Below, in pieces: positions 30,221 through 37,902 of a stretch of 64,000 nucleotides of DNA (the first letter of the stretch is position 1; the number at the start of each line of letters is the position of its first letter). Made by a program: the position numbers and the translations under genes. The notes under the pieces are model-generated. The model ran no database searches and was not told the DNA's origin. It saw only the letters and a list, made by a program, of their open reading frames with translations. The stretch is taken from NCBI RefSeq assembly GCF_001584325.1, contig NZ_LSAZ01000045.1:20857-84856 (forward strand). The letters are read 5' to 3'. The DNA comes from Bacillus nakamurai (GTDB lineage Bacteria > Bacillota > Bacilli > Bacillales > Bacillaceae).

Positions 30221-30290
30221 TTGACACCTATCGAATGCATTTGTTAATATTTTCATCATATACTCATTGGTTTTTTGTAAACCAATGAGT
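30221..30290 (+). promoter_or_regulatory. Intact promoter and palindromic operator in front of the ycnB stump
   Basis: Consensus -35 TTGACA (30221-30226), 18-bp spacer and -10 TAATAT (30245-30250). Just past the expected transcription start is a perfect 12-5-12 inverted repeat ACTCATTGGTTT-N5-AAACCAATGAGT (30262-30290), of the kind bound by TetR-type repressors. In B. subtilis a TetR-type regulator (ycnC) and exporter (ycnB) lie here; both are missing apart from the stump. Confidence 0.65.
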
Positions 30291-30301
30291 TTTCTATTGT
30301 T

Positions 30302-30568
30302 GCGCTGCCGCGTCACTTAATCCCGCACGGAACGGCCATGAACAATACCGTCCGTCAAGTCGGAGGCTCTATCGGAACGGCGCTGCTCGTATCCGTGATG
30401 AGCAACCAGGCGGCGCACGCAGATGCACATAGCCCGGCAAACGCCGCCCTTCACGGCATGAATGCCGCGTTTATCGTCGCCGCATGCATCGCGCTGGCAG
30501 GCTTCCTGTTATCCTTCACCTTGAAGAAAAAACCGCGTCCCCCCAAGCAGCAGGCGGTCACGCGGTAA
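30302..30568 (+). pseudogene. ycnB: 3' stump of multidrug MFS exporter gene ycnB
   Basis: Eighty-eight sense codons of the end of an EmrB/QacA-type 14-helix exporter. The frame is open from about 30302 (ALPRHLIPHGTAMNNTVRQV), includes GGSIGTALLVSVMSN and the last helix, and ends in a basic tail with a proper stop. The first 380 or so residues are absent, and an ATG at 30338 is an internal Met. The break lies 12 bases after the operator palindrome, so a deletion appears to have removed the regulator and most of the exporter. Confidence 0.8.
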
Positions 30569-30587
30569 TGATTCATTAAAAACAAAG

Positions 30588-30619
30588 AACCCGATCACAG
30601 GTGTGATCGGGTTTTTTTT
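30588..30619. terminator. Bidirectional terminator between the ycnB stump and yclQ
   Basis: Perfect eleven-base-pair stem AACCCGATCAC / GTGATCGGGTT with a T run on the plus strand and a T-rich tail on the minus strand. Confidence 0.85.
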
Positions 30620-31571
30620 ACTTCTCAATTCCGTCTTTTACTTCTTTCACCATTTGCGCCATGGATTCAAGTCCGCCGCCGGATAAATACCAGACAGCTG
30701 AGTCAAGATACACGACATGGTTGTTTTTCACCGCGTTGACGGATTTTACATAATCGTTTTCAACCACTTGTTTTGTCGAAGAGGTTGTGCCGATCGCGGT
30801 TCCGCGGTCAACGACAAACATGTAATCAGGATTTGTTTTGGCGATGTATTCATATGAAATGCTTTGTCCGTGCAATGAGGCTTCAATATTCTTGTCAGCC
30901 GGTTTGACGCCGAATACGTCATGAATGAAGCCGTATCTTGATTTAGATCCGAACGCGCTGATTTTGCCGTCGTTCGCCATCACAACCAAGCCGTTTTTAT
31001 TCATTTTGCTTGTTTTTTTCTTCAGATCAGCAATGGATTGATCGATTTTCGCAAGCTTATCCTTCACTTCATTTTCTTTATTAAAGATTTTGCCGATGAC
31101 GTTTGTGTTGTGTTTGAACGTGTCGACGTAGTTTGTATAGTTATCATCAAGGTAAAGCGTCGGTGCGATTTTTGAAAACTCTTTATAAGAATCAGATTGT
31201 CTGTGAGCTATAATGATTAAATCGGGATCAAGGTCTGCGACTTTTTCAAAATCCGGTTCTTTTAAACTTCCGGTATTGGCGTATTTATCATTTTTGTATT
31301 TAGATAAGTATTTTGGCAGGCTTTGTTTCGGCAGCCCCGCTACATGGTCCTGTAAACCGAGTTCGTCCATTGTGTCAAGCATTCCGAGGTTGAACACAAC
31401 AACCTTTTTCGGATTCTTCGGCACGTTGACTCCTTCTTTGTTCAGGTCATCCTTAATCGTGATTGTATCTTTTTTTGATTTGCCGGACGTTTTGTCCGCA
31501 CTTCCGTTTCCGCACGCAGAAACAACGAATACCGTTACCAGCGCAATAAATAGCAATGCGAATTTTTTCAT
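30618..31571 (-). CDS. yclQ: Petrobactin-type siderophore-binding lipoprotein YclQ (FpbQ)
   Basis: 317-aa class III substrate-binding lipoprotein with a signal ending VVSAC, anchored at the outer membrane face. A TroA/FhuD-like fold with DPDLIIIAHRQS and KNNHVVYLDSAVWY is visible. In B. subtilis YclNOPQ imports ferric petrobactin and related catecholates. The ATG at 31571 (GGGG upstream) is preferred to a GTG three codons earlier. It is the last gene of the transporter operon. Confidence 0.93.
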   Translation of the reverse strand: MKKFALLFIALVTVFVVSACGNGSADKTSGKSKKDTITIKDDLNKEGVNVPKNPKKVVVFNLGMLDTMDELGLQDHVAGLPKQSLPKYLSKYKNDKYANTGSLKEPDFEKVADLDPDLIIIAHRQSDSYKEFSKIAPTLYLDDNYTNYVDTFKHNTNVIGKIFNKENEVKDKLAKIDQSIADLKKKTSKMNKNGLVVMANDGKISAFGSKSRYGFIHDVFGVKPADKNIEASLHGQSISYEYIAKTNPDYMFVVDRGTAIGTTSSTKQVVENDYVKSVNAVKNNHVVYLDSAVWYLSGGGLESMAQMVKEVKDGIEK

Positions 31572-31591
31572 GATTTTCACCCCATCTGTTA

Positions 31592-32350
31592 TTAAGAAAA
31601 GTAAACACCGATCCGCTGACTGTCAATCTCTTGAATCGGAATGGTCATATCATAAATCTCTTCAAGCACGGAGGTCTCAATGATCTCCTCAGCAGGCCCT
31701 TCTTTTACGACACGGCCGTTTTTTAAAGCAACGATATGGTCTGAATATACTGATGCGAAGTTGATATCGTGAATCACTACGACGACCGTTTTTCCAAAGT
31801 CCTTCACAAGCCGCTTCAAAAGCTTCATCATTTCAACTGAATGCTTCATATCTAAATTGTTCAGCGGCTCATCGAGAAAAATGTAGTCCGTATCCTGGGC
31901 GATGATCATCGCGATAAACGCCCTTTGGCACTGTCCGCCGCTCAGCTGGTCGAGGTATTTATCCTGAATGTCGGCAAGCTTCATATAATCGATGGCTTGG
32001 TTAATGTGCGTCCAATCTTCAGCCGTCAGCTTCCCCTGCGAATAAGGAAAACGGCCGAAGCTGACTAAGTCTTTAATGGTCAGCCGGATATTAATTTGGT
32101 TCGCCTGCTTCAGGATGCTGATTTTTTTCGCCAGCTCATTGCTTTTGCACGATCCGATCTCTTGACCGTCGACGGTGATTTCTCCCGAATCCGTCTTAAT
32201 CAGCCGGCTCATGATAGACAGCAGCGTGCTTTTGCCGGCGCCGTTAGGACCGATAAACGAGGTGAGCCTGCCCTTTTGTATCGCCAAAGACGTTTTTTCA
32301 AGGACAACCTTCCCTCCGTATTGTTTGCTTACATTTTTGACCTCTACCAT
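31592..32350 (-). CDS. yclP: Siderophore ABC transporter ATPase YclP (FpbP)
   Basis: 252-aa ABC ATPase of the FepC type: Walker A GPNGAGKST, signature LSGGQCQRAFIA, Walker B YIFLDEP and the switch His in VVVIHDINFAS. It powers the YclN/YclO channel. It overlaps yclO by seven bases, which suggests translational coupling. Confidence 0.94.
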   Translation of the reverse strand: MVEVKNVSKQYGGKVVLEKTSLAIQKGRLTSFIGPNGAGKSTLLSIMSRLIKTDSGEITVDGQEIGSCKSNELAKKISILKQANQINIRLTIKDLVSFGRFPYSQGKLTAEDWTHINQAIDYMKLADIQDKYLDQLSGGQCQRAFIAMIIAQDTDYIFLDEPLNNLDMKHSVEMMKLLKRLVKDFGKTVVVVIHDINFASVYSDHIVALKNGRVVKEGPAEEIIETSVLEEIYDMTIPIQEIDSQRIGVYFS

Positions 32351-33291
32351 GATTTATTCTCCTTTAACAGCAAGTAGATAAAATAAATCCCGCCGGCAAA
32401 ATTAATAATGACGCTCAGCGTCGTGGAAAAGGTGAACACTTTCTCCACAACGAATTGGCCTCCGATAAGCGCGATCATACTGATCAGGACAGAGCCCGCG
32501 ATTAAATACGTGTGCTTATACGTTTTCAAAAACTCTCTCGCCAAATTGACGACGAGCAGCCCTAAAAACATGATCGGCCCGACAAGCGCCGTTGACACAG
32601 AAACAAGGATCGCGACCACAATGAGCATTTGTTTCACCAGCTTATCGTACTCGATTCCCAGATTGACGGCGTGCTCCCTTCCCAGCGACAGCACGTCAAA
32701 AAACCGCGTAAACCGCCAGACATAGATGCCGGTAAGAAGGAATATCAAGCCGGCAAAGCCTAAAAGATCCGTATTGATATTGTTAAAGCTGGCAAACATC
32801 TTGTCCTGAACCACCTGAAACTCATTCGGATCAATCAGCATTTGCATAAACGATGATAAGCTGTTGAACAAAGTACCGAACACGACACCGACAAGAAGAA
32901 GGAAAAACACATTCCGCCCTTCCCCTTTAAACATGAGCTGATACAGAAGAAGAGATAACAGAACCATCAGCCCGACGGAGATGACGAAGTTTAGATTCTT
33001 ATTCATCATGACGATATTCATTGATCCGAACAGAAAAACAATGACGGTCTGAATGAGCATATACAAGGAATCAAGGCCTAAAATGCCCGGTGTGAGGATG
33101 CGGTTATTCGTAATCGTCTGGAAGATCACTGTGGAAAACGCAATCGCTCCGCCCGTCAGCATCATGGCGAGCACTTTGGAGCAGCGTCTCGGCAGTGAAT
33201 ATTCCCAATTGCCCAGACCGTAGAACAAAAATAATCCGATACATAACATGGCGAGTGCCGCCAGCAGCGTAATTTTTTTATTATGACTCAT
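32344..33291 (-). CDS. yclO: Siderophore ABC transporter permease YclO (FpbO)
   Basis: 315-aa FecCD-family permease with eight to nine hydrophobic segments. Typical blocks are LTGGAIAFSTVIFQTIT near residue 45 and LVGPIMFLGLLVVNLAREF near 240, the cytoplasmic loop that contacts the ATPase. It forms the channel with YclN and overlaps it by 11 bases. Confidence 0.94.
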   Translation of the reverse strand: MSHNKKITLLAALAMLCIGLFLFYGLGNWEYSLPRRCSKVLAMMLTGGAIAFSTVIFQTITNNRILTPGILGLDSLYMLIQTVIVFLFGSMNIVMMNKNLNFVISVGLMVLLSLLLYQLMFKGEGRNVFFLLLVGVVFGTLFNSLSSFMQMLIDPNEFQVVQDKMFASFNNINTDLLGFAGLIFLLTGIYVWRFTRFFDVLSLGREHAVNLGIEYDKLVKQMLIVVAILVSVSTALVGPIMFLGLLVVNLAREFLKTYKHTYLIAGSVLISMIALIGGQFVVEKVFTFSTTLSVIINFAGGIYFIYLLLKENKSW

Positions 33292-34234
33292 ATGCTTTTC
33301 TCCTTAACAGCATATACAGGAAGATGCCGCTGCCGATAACTCCGACCATCAGGCCGATTGAAATTTCGTACGGGAAAATGATCAATCTCCCCAATATGTC
33401 GCAAAACAGCACAAAAACGGCGCCTAACAAAGCCGTGTGAGGCAGGCTGCTCCTTAAATGATCTCCTTTGTAGATCGAAACCATATTGGGAATGATCAAT
33501 CCGAGAAACGGCAGCATCCCGACGGTCAGAATCACAAGTGAAGCAATGAGCGACACGATGATCAGACCGATATTCACAACCCGTTTATACTTCAGGCCGA
33601 GGTTGACGGAAAAGCTCTCTCCCATCCCCGCCACGGTAAATTTGTCCGCATACACATAAGCAATGATCACAAGCGGAATACTCAGGTATAAAAGCTCGTA
33701 CCTGCCTTTCACAACCAGTGAAAAATCCCCCTGCAGCCATGACGAGAGATTTTGAATCAAATCGTATTTATATGCGATAAATGTGGCGATTGAGCTGACA
33801 ATATTCCCGAGCATTAAACCGACGAGAGGAATAAAAATCGTATCATTAAACTTGATTCTCTCGAGGATTTTCATGAAGAGGAAATTTCCTGCCAAAGCGA
33901 ATATAAAAGCGATGAACATTTTCAAAAGCGGACTCGCTGAAGTAAAGAACATTAATGAGATTAAAATCCCGAGCCTTGCCCAATCCATTGTTCCCGCGGT
34001 TGTCGGCGAAACAAACTTATTTCGGCTGATCTGCTGCATAATCAATCCGCAGATGCTCAAGCTCATGCCGGCGATGATGATGCTCACCAAACGCGGCAGG
34101 CGGCTGTCAAATAATGTACCGGCCTGTTCTTTATTTAAATGAAATACATCCAGCGGCGACAGATCTTCTACTCCGATAAAGGTAGAAGCAACCGCCAATA
34201 CCGCCAGTAACAAAAGTAAGTAACGTAGCTTCAT
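33281..34234 (-). CDS. yclN: Siderophore ABC transporter permease YclN (FpbN)
   Basis: 317-aa FecCD-family permease, first gene of yclNOPQ. Conserved segments: SRLPRLVSIIIAGMSLSICG and the ATPase-contact loop GMLPFLGLIIPNMVS. The ATG at 34234 has AGGGAGG upstream; the longer frame (31 more residues) would start inside the Fur-box region. A Fur box lies 72-86 bases upstream, so iron repression is expected. Confidence 0.93.
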   Translation of the reverse strand: MKLRYLLLLLAVLAVASTFIGVEDLSPLDVFHLNKEQAGTLFDSRLPRLVSIIIAGMSLSICGLIMQQISRNKFVSPTTAGTMDWARLGILISLMFFTSASPLLKMFIAFIFALAGNFLFMKILERIKFNDTIFIPLVGLMLGNIVSSIATFIAYKYDLIQNLSSWLQGDFSLVVKGRYELLYLSIPLVIIAYVYADKFTVAGMGESFSVNLGLKYKRVVNIGLIIVSLIASLVILTVGMLPFLGLIIPNMVSIYKGDHLRSSLPHTALLGAVFVLFCDILGRLIIFPYEISIGLMVGVIGSGIFLYMLLRRKAYES

Positions 34235-34305
34235 GCTGCCTCCCTGCACCCTTCTCAAACGGTTAGACCCATTGTACGGCGACTCCGATACAGCCCGACT
34301 CGTAA

Positions 34306-34320
34306 TGATTATCATTATCA
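34306..34320 (-). promoter_or_regulatory. Fur box upstream of yclNOPQ
   Basis: TGATTATCATTATCA matches the 7-1-7 Fur consensus TGATAATNATTATCA at 14 of 15 positions counting the free centre. It lies upstream of a siderophore uptake operon. Confidence 0.85.
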
Positions 34321-34646
34321 ACTGCAATTACAATCTTATCATCTTTCCGGGCTTAGTCAATATGGTTTTGCGTGCACAAACGGTCTTTCCGGGTTCGTAC
34401 ATTAACTGTTTTACAAAAAGTCTATCAATAATTTGCAGGATTTTCTATAACCATTGTTTGGACAGTTATCATATTTTGCACCTCCATGCACACTTATCAG
34501 GAAATAAATCTGACAAACAACGCTGTCATTCCTCTCCGAGAATACAAATGTTCACTCCATATAGAAAAATCCCTTGATTTACACAAATGAAAGAGTGATA
34601 ATAAAAATTAAATTTGTGGGAAAATTTAAACATTAGGGGATGTATA
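34321..34646 (+). promoter_or_regulatory. Gene-free stretch with the yclM promoter
   Basis: About 410 bases separate yclN and yclM. Besides the Fur box, the only clear signal is a plus-strand promoter: -35 TTGATT (34574-34579), 17-bp spacer, -10 GATAAT (34597-34602). No lysine riboswitch or T-box structure is seen, and the short open frames here have no family features. Confidence 0.55.
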
Positions 34647-36014
34647 ATGATGAAAGTTGTAAAATTCGGAGGCAGCTCCCTCGCGTCAGGAGCACAGCTT
34701 GAAAAAGTGTTTCACATCGTGACGGCCGATCCGTCGCGAAAAGCAGTAGTCGTATCGGCGCCGGGAAAACGCTTTTCGAACGATACAAAAGTGACGGATC
34801 TGTTAATCGCATGTGCGGATCATTATTTGCAGAAAGGAAAAGCGCCCGAACTTGCTGAAGCGGTCATCGAACGATACGCAAGCATCGCGCGTGAGCTGAA
34901 CTTGGATTCCTCTATTATTGAAAGAATCCGTGATGACTTGTTCACACTCTTAAACGGCGATAAACGCAATCCCGAGAAGTATTTGGACGCGGTTAAAGCA
35001 AGCGGCGAGGATAACAATGCAAAGCTGATCGCGGCGTACTTTCGGCATCAGGGAGTCGAAGCGGAATACGTCAGCCCTAAGGAAGCCGGGCTGTTCGTGA
35101 CGAATGAGCCGGGGAGCGCGCAGGTGCTTCCTGAATCATATGACAATTTGCACCGCCTGAGAAACCGTGAAGGCCTGATCATTTTTCCGGGATTTTTCGG
35201 ATACAGCAAAGAAGGTGACGTCCTGACCTTTTCCCGGAGCGGCTCTGATATTACCGGCTCCATTCTCGCCAACGGCTTAAAGGCCGATCTGTACGAGAAC
35301 TTTACGGACGTAGACGCCGTCTATTCCGTCAATCCGTCGATCGTTCAGGACCCGAAGGAAATCAATGAACTGACGTATCGGGAAATGCGCGAGCTTTCTT
35401 ATGCCGGCTTCTCCGTCTTTCATGACGAGGCGCTCATCCCCGCATTTCGGGCAGGCATTCCCGTTCAGATAAAAAATACGAACAACCCGGATGCAAAGGG
35501 CACCCGAGTCGTCAGCAGGCGCGATCATACAAACGGACCTGTCATCGGCATCGCAAGCGACACAGGCTTTTGCAGCATTTACATAAGCAAATATTTAATG
35601 AACAGGGAAATCGGTTTCGGACGCAAAGCCCTTCAGATTTTAGAGGATGAGGGATTAACGTATGAGCACGTGCCGTCCGGAATTGATGACATCACGATCA
35701 TCCTGCGGCACAATCAAATGGACGCCGCATTGGAACAGAGGCTTGTCACACGGCTGAAACGAGAGCTTCATGCCGATGAAGTCACCGTCCGGTACCATTT
35801 GGCGCTGATTATGGTCGTCGGAGAAGCGATGCGCCATAATGTCGGCACAACGGCGAGGGCGTCAAAAGCGTTATCAGAGGCTGACGTCAACATTGAGATG
35901 ATCAACCAAGGCTCCTCTGAGGTGAGCATGATGTTCGGTGTCATGGAAGAGCAGGAAAAACGAGCGGTTCAGGCGCTGTATGAAGAATTTTTCGCAAGAG
36001 TCTTACTCTCATAG
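34647..36014 (+). CDS. yclM: Aspartokinase III YclM
   Basis: 455-aa monofunctional aspartate kinase (454 from a second adjacent ATG, as in B. subtilis). The kinase domain begins VVKFGGSSLASG and includes the FSRSGSDITGSILA and ENFTDVDAVYS blocks; two ACT domains (about 310-455, with MVVGEAMRHNVGTTARA) provide allosteric control. The reaction is ATP-dependent phosphorylation of aspartate, the entry to the lysine, threonine and methionine pathways. In B. subtilis this isoform is inhibited by threonine plus lysine together. The ribosome site AGGGGATG is close upstream. It is transcribed alone. Confidence 0.94.
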   Translation: MMKVVKFGGSSLASGAQLEKVFHIVTADPSRKAVVVSAPGKRFSNDTKVTDLLIACADHYLQKGKAPELAEAVIERYASIARELNLDSSIIERIRDDLFTLLNGDKRNPEKYLDAVKASGEDNNAKLIAAYFRHQGVEAEYVSPKEAGLFVTNEPGSAQVLPESYDNLHRLRNREGLIIFPGFFGYSKEGDVLTFSRSGSDITGSILANGLKADLYENFTDVDAVYSVNPSIVQDPKEINELTYREMRELSYAGFSVFHDEALIPAFRAGIPVQIKNTNNPDAKGTRVVSRRDHTNGPVIGIASDTGFCSIYISKYLMNREIGFGRKALQILEDEGLTYEHVPSGIDDITIILRHNQMDAALEQRLVTRLKRELHADEVTVRYHLALIMVVGEAMRHNVGTTARASKALSEADVNIEMINQGSSEVSMMFGVMEEQEKRAVQALYEEFFARVLLS

Positions 36015-36109
36015 AAAACTGCCTCTTTTTTTCTCTTGTCCACTATTATCCCTTTCAAAAAAGCGTCGCTCACATATTGTATGGTATAGACGATATGGAG
36101 GTGAAGCTA

Positions 36110-36205
36110 ATGTCAGAATGGGGCGGAATGGGTTCATTCGCTTTAATCGTTGTTTTGTTTATCCTATTAGTTATCGTAGGATCATCCTTCTTTGGGGGTT
36201 ACTAG
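36110..36205 (+). CDS. Very small hydrophobic protein of the YjcZ/sporulation type
   Basis: 31-residue product: a short polar start with SEWGGMGS, one membrane helix (FALIVVLFILLVIVG) and a C-terminal SSFFGGY. The composition is that of the YjcZ family of small sporulation-associated peptides common in Bacillus. The ATG has TGGAGGTGA six to eight bases upstream and a terminator follows. Function unknown; a small gene named yczM is expected near here in B. subtilis, but I cannot confirm identity. Confidence 0.75.
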   Translation: MSEWGGMGSFALIVVLFILLVIVGSSFFGGY

Positions 36206-36226
36206 AATTACTCTGTCTATAATTTA

Positions 36227-36262
36227 GGCGCTGCGCGATTCGTCCTGCGGCGTCTTTTTTTG
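36227..36262 (+). terminator. Terminator of the small YjcZ-type gene
   Basis: Imperfect GC-rich stem GGCGCTGCG / TGCGGCGTC followed by seven T. The rest of 36263-36430 shows nothing recognisable. Confidence 0.65.
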
Positions 36263-36430
36263 TATTCTTATATGGCGTTGGTTCCTCCCTGCCCTGCAAA
36301 TCAATTTCCATTCTGTTTCAAATACAATTAGAACATTTTACGAGAAAAAAGATACAGAACAAGAATATATCTTTGGCAAGCAAGAGATCATTCTTTACGA
36401 TTCTAAATTTAACGAATCTATCAATTCACC

Positions 36431-36465
36431 AAAAAAGACTGCCGAGATCGTATTCTCAGGCAGTC
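36431..36465 (-). terminator. Terminator of rapC-phrC
   Basis: Stem GACTGCC.GAGA / TCTC.GGCAGTC with a T run (six A at 36431-36436) on the minus strand. Confidence 0.8.
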
Positions 36466-36492
36466 CGCCTCTTAAATAAGGGACTTTTCTTC

Positions 36493-36612
36493 TTACGTCA
36501 TTCCTCTTTCTGCTACATGGAATTCAGCCTGGTCAGTTTGGCTTACTCCTGCAGCAGTAAAGATCGCGGCGGCCGCTAAACAAATGACAAACCATTTAGA
36601 TTTCAATTTCAT
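36493..36612 (-). CDS. phrC: PhrC pre-peptide (competence and sporulation factor CSF)
   Basis: 39-aa secreted precursor: basic start MKLKSK, hydrophobic export segment (about 8-23), and the C-terminal pentapeptide ERGMT, which is the mature CSF signal known from B. subtilis. After export and processing it is re-imported by the oligopeptide permease and inhibits RapC. It overlaps the 3' end of rapC by 17 bases, the usual rap-phr arrangement. A longer in-frame start (36699) would lie deep inside rapC and lacks a signal-peptide N-terminus. Confidence 0.93.
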   Translation of the reverse strand: MKLKSKWFVICLAAAAIFTAAGVSQTDQAEFHVAERGMT

Positions 36613-37744
36613 ACAAACCCTCACTCCTTTGTATTTGTTTTCTTGCCTCTTCGACTTTGAGAAAATAGTAAGAAGACATCTCAAAGCATTTTTGTTCATA
36701 GTAATATTTAGCTGCTTCTAGTGCTAAATCCTCTATATCGGCGTACAAATTTTTATTTGCAAGGTAGCGAAAACACGTGTTGATTTTTTCTTCATCCGGT
36801 TTCGCCTGATACAGAGCGTGCAGCCATTCGAATTTTACCGCGTAATCGGGATCGTCTGTTTCTTTAGCATATTCATAACCCCGTTTATGATATTCCGCCG
36901 CCTTTGCATTTTTTCCGAGTTTAAAATAAATTTGTGTGATTAGAAAATAAGCTTGAGGAAGTGAATTGACGATTCTGTGTGATTCAAATGTTTCAACCGC
37001 TTGTTCAAAGTACGGGATGGCGGAATCAATGCGGTCTTGATTGTAATAGCACAATCCGAGGTTATACAGCGCCCTTCCGACCAGCTGCGCTTTTTCTTCT
37101 TTTTCGGCCATTTTCAAGGCGTGTTCAAAATGCTTCGCCGCCTGCTCAAAACGCCTCTCATCCATCAAATTGACGCCGAACACGAAGTGGCATTGGATGA
37201 TTCTTACATTGTATGTGTCCTGCTCCACATAAATTTCATAAGCGTTTTTAATATGTATCAGGGAAAAATACGTTTGCTTCATGTAATAATACGCTTCGGC
37301 CACTTTAAAATAAAACTCTGCCCTTTCCACGTGGTCCGATACGAAGGCCAGCTTTTTTTCAGCCTGTTTATAATAAGTAATAGCCGATATAAATTCTCTT
37401 TTATCAAATTCAAACATGCCCCTGAAGAAATTGACGTAATAATCCAGAAGCCCTTTGAGGCCGGCCTGGCTGTTATCAATGTTGTCTAAGATTTCTGATA
37501 GGCTCGGCTGATCTTCAATCTTCAGGTTTTCCAGCGGCTCCAGATAGTCCAGCATCAGCTGATGACGAAATTCCATGAGTGAGTAATAAAGCACTAAGTT
37601 CGAATCTGGCTCCATATGGTCAAGTTCTTGTTTGATCTCGGCTTTCAAAATCTCTGCATCCGGCACGCTGAATGTTCTTATGTATTGATACCACTCGTTA
37701 ATCTTCTGCCCGACTGCTGAAGAAGGAATTAACCCGCTCTTCAT
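36596..37744 (-). CDS. rapC: Response regulator aspartate phosphatase RapC
   Basis: 382-aa Rap protein: N-terminal three-helix bundle (about 1-70, VGQKINEWYQYIRTFSVPD) and a series of tetratricopeptide repeats (about 95-380, such as GRALYNLGLCYYNQDRIDSA). In B. subtilis RapC binds the DNA-binding domain of ComA and blocks it; PhrC relieves this. Because ComA drives srfA, this module should help set surfactin synthesis encoded at the other end of the window. The start at 37744 follows GGGGAGGGTG. Confidence 0.95.
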   Translation of the reverse strand: MKSGLIPSSAVGQKINEWYQYIRTFSVPDAEILKAEIKQELDHMEPDSNLVLYYSLMEFRHQLMLDYLEPLENLKIEDQPSLSEILDNIDNSQAGLKGLLDYYVNFFRGMFEFDKREFISAITYYKQAEKKLAFVSDHVERAEFYFKVAEAYYYMKQTYFSLIHIKNAYEIYVEQDTYNVRIIQCHFVFGVNLMDERRFEQAAKHFEHALKMAEKEEKAQLVGRALYNLGLCYYNQDRIDSAIPYFEQAVETFESHRIVNSLPQAYFLITQIYFKLGKNAKAAEYHKRGYEYAKETDDPDYAVKFEWLHALYQAKPDEEKINTCFRYLANKNLYADIEDLALEAAKYYYEQKCFEMSSYYFLKVEEARKQIQRSEGLYEIEI

Positions 37745-37832
37745 TCCTTCACCCTCCCCATCCAAGACCTGTTTAACAGTTATTTTATCACGTTTCCGTG
37801 TCTTTCCATCCCGAAAAATACGCAAACTTTGT

Positions 37833-37855
37833 TTCGGCAGAGCGCAATTGCCGAA
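37833..37855 (-). promoter_or_regulatory. Candidate ComA binding site upstream of rapC
   Basis: Inverted repeat TTCGGCA-N9-TGCCGAA. Each arm resembles the TTCGGCAtcCCGCA-type half-sites of ComA targets. It lies upstream of a TAAAAT -10 with a poor -35, as expected for an activated promoter. rapC is ComA-dependent in B. subtilis. Confidence 0.45.
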
Positions 37856-37865
37856 GTCAAAGTAA

Positions 37866-37897
37866 AACAAACGGCAGCCATTTTAGGCCGCCGTTTT
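37866..37897 (-). terminator. Terminator of yclJK
   Basis: Stem AAAACGGCgGCC / GGCtGCCGTTTT with a T-rich tail on the minus strand, just past the yclK stop. Confidence 0.8.
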
Positions 37898-37902
37898 GAT
37901 GT

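Noticed and set aside
34233..34577. Plus-strand 114-codon frame between yclN and yclM
   Set aside because: It begins inside yclN, runs through the Fur box, and its product has no recognisable features or ribosome site.
34321..34646. Lysine riboswitch in front of aspartokinase yclM
   Set aside because: No L-box helices or conserved core could be made out; the known lysine riboswitch belongs to lysC, not yclM.
36373..36579. Plus-strand frame overlapping phrC
   Set aside because: It passes through the rapC-phrC terminator and the antisense of phrC; no ribosome binding site.
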